Part shown: piece by piece, positions 57,202 through 64,000 of the stretch
Position numbering within the stretch: position 1 is the stretch's first letter
Layout: each line of letters begins with the position of its first letter
Source of the DNA: Methylibium sp965279545
GTDB taxonomy: Bacteria; Pseudomonadota; Gammaproteobacteria; Burkholderiales; Burkholderiaceae_C
NCBI RefSeq assembly: GCF_965279545.1
Contig: NZ_OZ257250.1
Coordinates: 1,984,001-2,048,000 of the forward strand
Direction: 5' to 3'
DNA length: 64,000 nucleotides
Translations under genes and position numbers: made by a program
The notes under the pieces: model-generated
What the model was told of the DNA's origin: nothing
The model's input: only the letters and a program-made list of their open reading frames with translations
The model's database searches: none

Positions 57202-57962
57202 CGCGGCCCCTCGGCGGCGCGACCCAGCCAGGCGCCCCAGGCCGGCAGGCAGGCGTGGTCGGTCAGGTCCACCTGCAAGGGCGTGACCGACACGTGGCCT
57301 TGCGCCACGGCGTGGAAGTCGGTGCCCTCGCCGGCCTCGCGGGCGTCGCCGGCCGCGCCGATCCAGTAGATCGGCTCGCCGCGCGGGTTGCTCTGGCAAA
57401 TCACCGGCTCGCTCGCATGGCGCCGGCCGAGCCGCGTGGTGCACAGGCCGCGCAATTCGTCGAAAGGTCGGGCCGGGATGTTCACATTGAGCAGCCAGGC
57501 TCCGGGCAGCGGCGGCAGCTCGATCACCTGCTCGATCAGCCGACGCGCCACGCGCGCCGCGCTGTCGAGGTGTTTCCAGCCCTTCTCGGCCAGCGAGAAT
57601 GCGATCGCCGGGACGCCGAACAGGTAACCCTCCATCGCGGCGGCGACCGTGCCCGAATACAGCGTGTCGTCGCCCATGTTGGCGCCGTTGTTGATGCCCG
57701 AGACCACGAGGTCGGGGCGTTGCGGCAGCAAACCGGTGAGTGCCACGTGCACGCAGTCCGACGGCGTGCCGTTCAAGTAGCGGTAGCCGTTGGCCGCCGT
57801 CCAGACCGAGAGCGGGCGCTGCAGCGTCAGTGCATTCGACGTCCCGCTCGAGTTCTGCTCGGGGGCGACCACGTCGATCTCGCCCAGTCCATGGCAGGCC
57901 TCGACGAGCGCCGCCAGGCCGGGGGCGAGATAACCATCGTCATTGGCAACCAGGATGCGCAT
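57198..57962 (-). CDS. surE: 5'/3'-nucleotidase SurE
   Basis: A 254-residue cytoplasmic nucleotidase used in stationary-phase survival. Family sequence starts MRILVANDDGYLAPGL (metal-binding DD at 8-9), SGTSNALT near 44, VSGINNGANMGDDTLYSGTVAAAMEG near 90 (N94 region), and YPHGLN-like later strands. The ATG at 57962 begins this motif; the in-frame ATG at 57992 adds ten unlike residues. Confidence 0.95.
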   Translation of the reverse strand: MRILVANDDGYLAPGLAALVEACHGLGEIDVVAPEQNSSGTSNALTLQRPLSVWTAANGYRYLNGTPSDCVHVALTGLLPQRPDLVVSGINNGANMGDDTLYSGTVAAAMEGYLFGVPAIAFSLAEKGWKHLDSAARVARRLIEQVIELPPLPGAWLLNVNIPARPFDELRGLCTTRLGRRHASEPVICQSNPRGEPIYWIGAAGDAREAGEGTDFHAVAQGHVSVTPLQVDLTDHACLPAWGAWLGRAAEGPR

Positions 57963-57969
57963 CGAAGCG

Positions 57970-57975
57970 ATTGTA
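57970..57975 (-). promoter_or_regulatory. -10 element (TACAAT) immediately before surE
   Basis: TACAAT on the minus strand ends seven bases before the surE ATG, so transcription would begin at or next to the start codon. No ribosome site is present, again consistent with a leaderless mRNA, as at 23893. Confidence 0.45.
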
Positions 57976-58163
57976 GGGAGCGCACGCGTCACTTCGGAGA
58001 CGCAAACCCTGCATGCCGCTGCCTATCATGAACCGCGGCGACCGGGCACGGGCCTGGCGCGGGCGCTAGCTCGTGGTTGATGGCTGCACGGGAGGTGCGC
58101 GGCAAGCTGGCGCTGACCACGGGCTGACGACCACCGCCCGGCTCGCACTCGCGCGCGTTCTTC

Positions 58164-58182
58164 GGTCCCCCGTCGGGGGGCC
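58164..58182 (+). terminator. GC hairpin between surE and the PhnD-like gene
   Basis: GGTCCCCC-GTC-GGGGGGCC forms an 8-bp stem with one T-G pair, followed by CTCTTGAT. It is terminator-like but has no full T-run and no plus-strand gene upstream. It could be an attenuator or a palindromic repeat unit. Confidence 0.35.
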
Positions 58183-58254
58183 CTCTTGATCGTCACGGGC
58201 ACATGCGGCCCCGGTGCTAAATTCGCGCTGCCCTCCCACCGCGACAATCCCACC

Positions 58255-59244
58255 GTGCGACGCTCGCTACTGAAGCTGCCTTTACTCGCCCTTGCCGGCC
58301 TCGCCGGCAAGGTGGCCACGGCCGAGGCAGCTTCGCTGGCCTTCGGCGTGATCACGACGACCACGGTTGCCGAGACGCAAGCCGCCTGGGAGCCTTTCTT
58401 CGCCGCCATGCGCCAGAGCACCGGGCTCGATGTGCGAGGCGTCTACCACGCGACCTACGAGGAAGCGGTCGACGCGGTCGTGAGCAACCTGGTACAGCTC
58501 GCGTGGGTTTCGAACAAGGCCGCGCTCGACTGCATCGAGCGCACCAACGTCGAGGTGTTCGCGCAGCTGGTGGATTCAGCCGGCTCGCCGGGCTACCGCT
58601 CGATCATCGTCACGCGCCGCGACTCCGGGCTCACGTCGATCGACCAGTTGCTCAATCGCCCGCGCACCTGGCGCTTCGCGATGGGCGAACCGAGTTCGAC
58701 CTCGGGTTCCGTGATGCTGCAGTACGCGCTGTTCGTGCCGCGCAGCATCAAGCCCGAGGAACACTTTCTTTCGCTGCGGCGCGGCACCCACGCCCAGACG
58801 CTGGCAGCGGTGCTGGGAGGCCAGGTGCATGCCGGCGCCTACAACACCGAGGAGCTGCTGCGCCTGCGCGAGCACGCGCCGTCGCAGGCGCAGCAGCTCA
58901 GGATCCTGTGGGAGTCGGCGCTGATCCCCAAGGACCCGCTGCTGTGGCGTCGTGACCTGCCGCTGTCGGTGCGCAAACGCATCGCGGACTACATCTTCGG
59001 CGTCGGCAAGACCCTCGATGAGAAGCTGATGCTCAAGCGCATGTTCGACCTCGCCGGTTTCAAGCGCTCCAGCAATCAGCAGCTCAAGTTCGTGCTCGAC
59101 ATCGACGACTTCAAGCAACGCTCCGAAGTGCTGCTCGACGCGAAACTGGGCGAAGCCCTCAAGAATGAACGCCTCGCCGATCTGCGCGAACGCTATGCGC
59201 GCCTGTCGCGCGCCGTCCAGGCCGACGCCGACATGCCGCGATGA
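58255..59244 (+). CDS. PhnD-like phosphate/phosphonate-type periplasmic binding protein
   Basis: A 329-residue exported protein from a GTG at 58255 (signal peptide to about residue 25, ending near AEAAS). The fold is that of PhnD-type binding proteins: TTTVAETQAAWEPFFAAM, DAVVSNLVQLAWVSNKAAL and GSPGYRSIIVTRRDSG with SSTSGSVMLQYALF. No permease or ATPase gene is next to it; a two-component pair follows within 45 bases. A sensing role for a phosphate- or phosphonate-like ligand is therefore more likely than transport. An extended -10 (TGCTAAATT) lies about 30 bases before the GTG. Confidence 0.87.
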   Translation: MRRSLLKLPLLALAGLAGKVATAEAASLAFGVITTTTVAETQAAWEPFFAAMRQSTGLDVRGVYHATYEEAVDAVVSNLVQLAWVSNKAALDCIERTNVEVFAQLVDSAGSPGYRSIIVTRRDSGLTSIDQLLNRPRTWRFAMGEPSSTSGSVMLQYALFVPRSIKPEEHFLSLRRGTHAQTLAAVLGGQVHAGAYNTEELLRLREHAPSQAQQLRILWESALIPKDPLLWRRDLPLSVRKRIADYIFGVGKTLDEKLMLKRMFDLAGFKRSSNQQLKFVLDIDDFKQRSEVLLDAKLGEALKNERLADLRERYARLSRAVQADADMPR

Positions 59245-59289
59245 CGCCGCGCAACGTCCACGCCGCTGCCCCCCTTTCAGGAGAATCCG

Positions 59290-60027
59290 ATGGCCGTCAA
59301 GGTGCTGATCGTCGAAGACAACCCAGTGGCACGCCACTTCCTGGCGCGCGTGGTGCGCGAGAGTTTTTCCGACGTGACGGGCATTGCCGAGGCCGGTGAC
59401 CTCGAGTCCGCACGGCGCCAGCTCGGCGTCGGGGGCGCGCCGCCGGTGGCGTCGGGCAGCGAGCCGTTCAAGCTGGTGCTGGTCGACCTGGAGCTGCCCG
59501 ACGGCAACGGCCTCGAACTGCTGACCGAACTCGCCGGGCACGGCGCCACGAAGATCGTCACCACGCTGTACTCCGACGACGACCACCTCTTCCCCGCGCT
59601 GCAGTGCGGCGCCGATGGCTACCTGCTGAAGGAAGACCGCTTCGAGGTGCTGGTCGAGGAGCTGCAGAAGATCGTACGCGGCCAGCCGCCGCTGTCGCCG
59701 GCGATCGCGCGGCGGCTGCTGTCGCATTTCCGGCTCGGCGACTCGGGCTCGATGGCGCTGGACAGCGCGCACGCGCCGGGCGACTTCCAGACCGCACGGC
59801 CGTCCCCGCCGCCGGTCTATGCCGAGCCCGACCACGAACGCCTGACGCCGCGCGAGACCGAGGTCCTGACCTACCTCAGCAAGGGCTTCACGATCAAGGA
59901 GATCGCCGGCCTGATGGGCATCAAGTGGTTCACCGTCAACGACCACATCAAGGCGATCTACCGCAAACTCAACGTCTCCAGCCGCGCCGAGGCGGCCGTG
60001 CTGGCCAGCAAGCAAGGCTTGGTATGA
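59290..60027 (+). CDS. LuxR/NarL-family response regulator
   Basis: A 245-residue regulator: receiver domain (about 4-125; acidic E9/D10, phospho-acceptor D66 in LVLVDLELPDG, K near 110 in GYLLKED) and a C-terminal LuxR-type helix-turn-helix (about 178-240, LTPRETEVLTYLSKGFTIKEIAGLMGIKWFTVNDHIKAIYRKL, read in parts). A 40-residue linker lies between. It stands 45 bases after the PhnD-like gene and 35 before the kinase gene. Confidence 0.95.
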   Translation: MAVKVLIVEDNPVARHFLARVVRESFSDVTGIAEAGDLESARRQLGVGGAPPVASGSEPFKLVLVDLELPDGNGLELLTELAGHGATKIVTTLYSDDDHLFPALQCGADGYLLKEDRFEVLVEELQKIVRGQPPLSPAIARRLLSHFRLGDSGSMALDSAHAPGDFQTARPSPPPVYAEPDHERLTPRETEVLTYLSKGFTIKEIAGLMGIKWFTVNDHIKAIYRKLNVSSRAEAAVLASKQGLV

Positions 60028-60062
60028 GCCCGAGCGTCGCCTGCTGAACTCGCGGCTGCGTG

Positions 60063-62369
60063 ATGCGCACAGCGGCCGAGCGCCACCCGCCGCGGCTCCC
60101 GGGGCGAGAAACCCGGGCCTCCGGCCCGCCCAACTCGAGGCTGGACGACACCGACTCGGGCATCGACACCACGATCCTCGAGCAATGGCTGCCGCCCCGG
60201 CTGCGCAACTCGCGCTGGCTCGGCTGGCGGCTGCGCGCCCTGGTCGTGCTGGCGTTGCTGGGTTGCGTGGCGCTGTTCCTGCTGACGCGCAGCCTGGCCC
60301 ATCAACCGCGGCTCGACGCCAACTGGCGCGGCAACGAGCAAGGCCAGTTGGAGCTGCTTGCCAGCGGCGAGCCGGCGCTCGCGCCCTTCGTCGGGCGCGC
60401 GCTGCTCGGGGTGATCGGGGGCGACAGCCAGGTGGCCGTCCTCGATGCGCTGGCACTGCAGCGCTCACCCCGCTGGCTGCCCGGCGATGCCGAGCGCGCC
60501 CACCACCACGAAATGCACGAACAGCTGGCCCGTGCGCTGGCGCAGGGCCATGTCCGGCTGTACTTCGCCGATGGCGGCACGGCCGAGCTCGAGCTCCCGC
60601 CGCGCGGCAGCCTGCGCCTTGGCACGCTGTACTGGCTGCTGGGTGGCCTGGCGCTGGTGCTCTACCTGATCGCGATGGTCGTGCTGCTGGTGCGACCGAT
60701 GCTCGCCAACGCCCTGTTTGCATTGATGGCGCTGAGCCAATGCGGCAACCTGCTGTTCATCGCCGCGGCGACGGTGTCGGAGCTGACGCTGCCTGGTGGC
60801 TACACGCACCTCGAGATGCACGCGCGCATGGCCTTCGATCTGGTCACCGCGGCCGCCATCGTCCACGCCGCCTGCCTGCACCCGCGCCGCCTGCCCTACG
60901 GCCAGCTGATCGCCGCGCTGGCATGGACGACCGTCGGCACGCTGCTGCTGCTCGATACGCAGTCCGCACTGACGCAAGCCTGGTGGTGGACACAGGCCGC
61001 CGGCGCCGTGCTCGGCCTTTCGGCGGTCGGCCTGCTGAGCTGGTCGTACCACATCGAACCGCATCCCTATGCGCTCGTGCAGCGTCGCTTCGGCATCGTG
61101 ACGGCCGGAACCTGGATCCTGCTGACGGCGGCGATCGCGGCAGTCAGCCAGACACCGGGCGCGCAACAGGGCATCGCGATGGTCGGCTCGATGATCTGGG
61201 TGGTCTTCCTCGCCTCGCTGATGCTGCTGGTGCCGTTCCTCGCCAAGTCGCAGCAGATGCTGCGCGAGTTCTCGCTGCTGGCCGGCATCAGCACGGTGGC
61301 CACCTCGCTCGACCTGCTGTTCGTCACGGCCTTCTCCTTCGGCCAGTTCACGTCGATCACGCTGTCGGTCTTCCTGTCGATCGGTCTCTACGTGAGCGTG
61401 AGACAGTGGGTCCTGAACCACCTGCGCGGCACCGGCATGGTCACGATGGAGCGCCTGTTCGAGCGCCTGTACCGCATGGCACGCGAGGTCGAGGCCCACC
61501 CGGAGCGGGCGTCGGCCTCTCTGCTGAGCCTGCTGCGCGAACTGTTCGAGCCGCTGGAGGCGGCGATCGCACCGAAGTCGACCACGCACGCGCACGCCAG
61601 CGGCGACGGCTCGGCGCTCACCGTGCCGGTGCCCGACCTGAGCCGCGCCAGCGGCCGCGCCGACGAAACGCTCGTGCTGCGGTTCTCGCAGAGCGGTCGT
61701 CGCCTGTTCACGACGGAGGACGCGCGCCTGGCCGACCGCATCGTCGAGCAGCTCAAGCGGGCGGTCGCCTTCGACCAGGCCGTCGAACGCGGCCGCAGCG
61801 AGGAGCGCAGCCGCCTGGCCCAGGACCTGCACGACGACATCGGCGCGCGACTGCTGACGCTGATGTACCAGGCCCACAGCCCGGAGCAGGAGGACTACAT
61901 CCGCCACACGCTGCAGGACCTGAAGACGCTCACCCGCGGACTCGCGGTGAACAGCCATCGCCTGACGCATGCCGCGGCCGAATGGAAGGCCGACGTGCAG
62001 CAACGCCTGCAGATCGCCCACGTCACGCTCGACTGGCACACCCACTTCGACCGCGATGCGGAGCTGAACGTGGTGCAGTGGTCGGCACTGACGCGGGTGC
62101 TGCGCGAGCTGGTCAGCAACACCATCGCCCACTCGCATGCGACGCGGGTCGCGATCTCGCTGCAGCTGGCCGACGACAGGCTCGAACTCAGCGTGCACGA
62201 CGACGGGCGCGGCCGCAATCCGCAGGCCTGGGCCCACGGCCTGGGTCTCGGCGGCATCCGCAAGCGCGTCAAGCAGCTCGGCGGCGAGGTCGAGTGGCGC
62301 GAACTGTCGCCGGCCGGCATCGAGTGCCGCGTCCGCTTCGCGCGCTGGTCGCAGAGCGCGTCGGCCTGA
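60063..62369 (+). CDS. NarX/DegS-type membrane sensor histidine kinase
   Basis: A roughly 768-residue kinase. A membrane helix at about 57-78 is followed by an extracytoplasmic segment (80-190) and six or seven further helices (about 190-420), as in 7TMR-type sensors. A GAF-like linker leads to the HisKA_3 dimerisation box (ERSRLAQDLHDDIGARLLTL near 585-605, His in LHDD) and a HATPase_c domain (RELVSNTIAHSHATRV near 683, DDGRG near 718). A GTG at 60060 precedes the ATG used. It likely phosphorylates the LuxR-type regulator encoded just upstream. Confidence 0.9.
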   Translation: MRTAAERHPPRLPGRETRASGPPNSRLDDTDSGIDTTILEQWLPPRLRNSRWLGWRLRALVVLALLGCVALFLLTRSLAHQPRLDANWRGNEQGQLELLASGEPALAPFVGRALLGVIGGDSQVAVLDALALQRSPRWLPGDAERAHHHEMHEQLARALAQGHVRLYFADGGTAELELPPRGSLRLGTLYWLLGGLALVLYLIAMVVLLVRPMLANALFALMALSQCGNLLFIAAATVSELTLPGGYTHLEMHARMAFDLVTAAAIVHAACLHPRRLPYGQLIAALAWTTVGTLLLLDTQSALTQAWWWTQAAGAVLGLSAVGLLSWSYHIEPHPYALVQRRFGIVTAGTWILLTAAIAAVSQTPGAQQGIAMVGSMIWVVFLASLMLLVPFLAKSQQMLREFSLLAGISTVATSLDLLFVTAFSFGQFTSITLSVFLSIGLYVSVRQWVLNHLRGTGMVTMERLFERLYRMAREVEAHPERASASLLSLLRELFEPLEAAIAPKSTTHAHASGDGSALTVPVPDLSRASGRADETLVLRFSQSGRRLFTTEDARLADRIVEQLKRAVAFDQAVERGRSEERSRLAQDLHDDIGARLLTLMYQAHSPEQEDYIRHTLQDLKTLTRGLAVNSHRLTHAAAEWKADVQQRLQIAHVTLDWHTHFDRDAELNVVQWSALTRVLRELVSNTIAHSHATRVAISLQLADDRLELSVHDDGRGRNPQAWAHGLGLGGIRKRVKQLGGEVEWRELSPAGIECRVRFARWSQSASA

Positions 62370-62500
62370 CCCCTGCCGACCCGCATCCGAACCTGTCGAA
62401 TCACCCGGCGTCCTCGCCAAGCGTTCCGGACAAGGACACCGGACACCGCAACGAGCCCCGACCCAAGCTGCCGTCGGATGCGTCTGAATGCGACGCCGTA

Positions 62501-63805
62501 TCAGGGTCCCGGCGCGGCCGGCAGCGGCTTGGCGGACGCCGGCGCGCGCCGCAGCACGCGCTGCGGGAACGGGATCTCGATGCCCTCGGCATCGAGCACC
62601 GCGAGGATCGCGAGGTTCACCTCCGAGCGCAGGTTGGACTGGCCATTGAGCGGATCGGGCACCCAGTACCAGATGGTCAGCTCCAGGCCGTCGGCCGCGA
62701 AGTTGGTCAAGTGAACCGCCGCCGAGTGATCGGCATCCTTCATCACGCGCTCGATGTTGCCCAGCGCCGCGAGCAGCTTGGAACGCAGCTTCAGGACATC
62801 GGTGCCGTAGGCGACCTGGACCACCGTCGAGGTCATGACGCAGGTCTCGGTCAGCGAGGCGTTCTCGACGCGCTGCGTGATCAGCAGTTCGTTGGGCACG
62901 ATCGACTCGCGGCCGTTGGCGGCGCGGATGATCGTCGCGCGCGTGTTGATGTCGGTGATGCGCCCCTCGAAGTTGTCGACCTTCACCAGGTCGCCGATGC
63001 GCAGCGAGCGCTCGGCCAGCACCACGAAGCCGCTGACGTAGTTGGAGGCGAGCTTCTGCAGACCGAGGCCCAGGCCGACGCCGATGGCGCCGCCGAACAC
63101 GCTGAGCGCCGTGAGGTCGATGCCGGCGGCCGACAGCGCCACCAGCAGGCCGACGAACAGCAGCAGGGCCCGGGTGGCGTTGGCGGCGATCTTGCGAACC
63201 GACAGGTCGGTCAGGTGGCCTTTCAGCAGCCGCGCCTCGATCGCCGCGCTGAGCCACAAGGCGAGCACCAGCACCACCACCGCGTTGAACGCGCCTTCGA
63301 GCAGCGCGCGCAGCGAGACGTGGCTGCTGCCGAGCTTCCAGGTGATCGCGTCCATTTCTTCGAGCAGCATCGGCAGCACGCCGGTGACCCACAGGATCAT
63401 GCCGATCCAGACGGCCCATGACAGCCAGCGCTCGACGATGCGCACCAGCTCCGAATCCGGGAAGGCCGCGCGCAGCACCCGCACGAACACCCGGATGACG
63501 GCCAGCGAGAACAGCAAGGCCACCGCGATGCGCAGCACCGCCGGCGGCAGCTGCAGCGCGGCCAGCAGCACGTGCTGAGCCAGCAGTGCCAAGCCCAGCG
63601 ACAGCAGCGGAAACAGCGCGCCGTCTATGAGCCGCCGGCCGAACAGCACCGAATTGGCGTCATGCGTGCGCCCGCGCAGCGCACGCGTCACGGCCCAGGC
63701 CAGCGCCAGGCAGGCCGCGAGCACGGCCAGTTCGAGCACGGCGTTGGTGCTCAGCAGCGAGCGACCCAGCGCGCTCAGCTCTTCGGGGGTCATCGGTCGG
63801 GCCAT
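62501..63805 (-). CDS. MscS-family mechanosensitive ion channel
   Basis: A 434-residue inner-membrane protein with about five to six helices. The pore-lining helix and beta domain are typical: GGAIGVGLGLGLQKLASNYVSGFVVLAERSLRIGDLVKVDNFEGRITDI (in parts) around residue 245-295, and PNELLITQRVEN. The family opens under membrane tension or hypo-osmotic shock. It converges with the kinase gene and is followed by a histone-deacetylase-family gene in the same direction. Confidence 0.92.
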   Translation of the reverse strand: MARPMTPEELSALGRSLLSTNAVLELAVLAACLALAWAVTRALRGRTHDANSVLFGRRLIDGALFPLLSLGLALLAQHVLLAALQLPPAVLRIAVALLFSLAVIRVFVRVLRAAFPDSELVRIVERWLSWAVWIGMILWVTGVLPMLLEEMDAITWKLGSSHVSLRALLEGAFNAVVVLVLALWLSAAIEARLLKGHLTDLSVRKIAANATRALLLFVGLLVALSAAGIDLTALSVFGGAIGVGLGLGLQKLASNYVSGFVVLAERSLRIGDLVKVDNFEGRITDINTRATIIRAANGRESIVPNELLITQRVENASLTETCVMTSTVVQVAYGTDVLKLRSKLLAALGNIERVMKDADHSAAVHLTNFAADGLELTIWYWVPDPLNGQSNLRSEVNLAILAVLDAEGIEIPFPQRVLRRAPASAKPLPAAPGP

Positions 63806-63839
63806 CGGGCGTCCTGGTCCGCAGCAGAAGAATGGGTGC

Positions 63840-64000
63840 TCAGCCGGCCACGCCGGCCAGCACCCGCAAATGGCTGGCCACGCTGCGCGCCAGGGCGCTC
63901 AGTGCGTAGCCGCCCTCGAGGCAGGAGACGATGCGTCCGTCGGCATGCCGCTGCGCGACCTCCTTGACGCGCCGCGTGATCCACGCGTAGTCGGCCTCGA
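63840..64000 (-). CDS. C-terminus of a histone deacetylase family protein (cut by window edge)
   Basis: Only the last 52 residues are in the window. They read EADYAWITRRVKEVAQRHADG, then RIVSCLEGGYALSALARSVASH and a short tail before TGA at 63842. The 'LEGGY-x-L-x-A-L' stretch is the conserved end of bacterial class II-like deacetylases (acetylpolyamine or acetoin-utilisation type). It lies upstream of the MscS gene on the same strand with a 34-base gap. Confidence 0.8.
   Translation of the reverse strand, partial: EADYAWITRRVKEVAQRHADGRIVSCLEGGYALSALARSVASHLRVLAGVAG

Noticed and set aside
58164..58182. A confident terminator for surE or the PhnD-like gene
   Set aside because: The stem is good but there is no T-run, and no gene ends toward it in the right direction; kept only as a low-confidence hairpin.

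Overview
The window is dense, high-GC bacterial chromosome with short gaps, many 1-4 base stop/start overlaps and long open frames on the non-coding strand. Gene content and order (zapA followed by 6S RNA, surE-pcm-nlpD-rpoS, a System I ccm cluster, a nitrate cluster with an ANTAR regulator and a kinase/phosphatase fusion) point to a betaproteobacterium of the Burkholderiales, probably near Rubrivivax, Leptothrix or Methylibium. That placement is inferred from protein style and synteny, not from a marker gene. No rRNA, tRNA, insertion sequence, phage or CRISPR array was seen.

Layout. (1) 1-7250, minus: a vitamin B12 operon (btuB, cobU, btuF, btuC, btuD, cobQ and the start of a cobT-like gene) behind a cobalamin riboswitch. 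(2) 7300-9400, plus: a ZapB-like gene, zapA, 6S RNA, an EVE-domain protein and a TauE/SafE permease. (3) 9411-23560: nitrate assimilation. A degenerate GGDEF protein and an ANTAR antiterminator (minus) face a nitrate transporter, a PP2C-kinase fusion, nirB, a periplasmic nitrate-sensor-like protein, nirD, nitrate reductase, ybiB and cobA (siroheme). Two sigma-54 promoters and a textbook pair of ANTAR hexaloop hairpins lie here. (4) 23560-27660, plus: a dispersed repeat, a YhiN-type flavoprotein, rpsU, yqeY, a DUF442-type phosphatase-like protein and dinB. (5) 27718-44835, minus: a compact 17-gene envelope operon. (6) 45200-52006, plus: ccmABCDEFGHI, transcribed away from that operon. (7) 52055-57962, minus: a zinc-metallopeptidase-like gene, a small unknown gene, a second repeat copy, dcd, rpoS, nlpD, pcm and surE. 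(8) 58255-64000: a PhnD-like binding protein with a two-component pair (plus), an MscS channel and the end of a histone-deacetylase-family gene (minus).

How the parts fit. The nitrate cluster holds uptake, both reductases, siroheme methylation and its own nitrogen and nitrate control. The 17-gene operon is the most unusual part. It joins a proton-driven motor like those of the Agl/Glt and Tol/Exb families (ExbB, two ExbD, an AgmX/PglI-type protein) to TPR lipoproteins, two outer-membrane barrels, a large lipoprotein with c-type heme motifs, a thioredoxin, DUF4266 and DUF3570 proteins and the flavin transferase ApbE. The cytochrome c maturation genes diverge from it and could supply its hemes. 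A shared envelope redox or force-transducing machine is inference.
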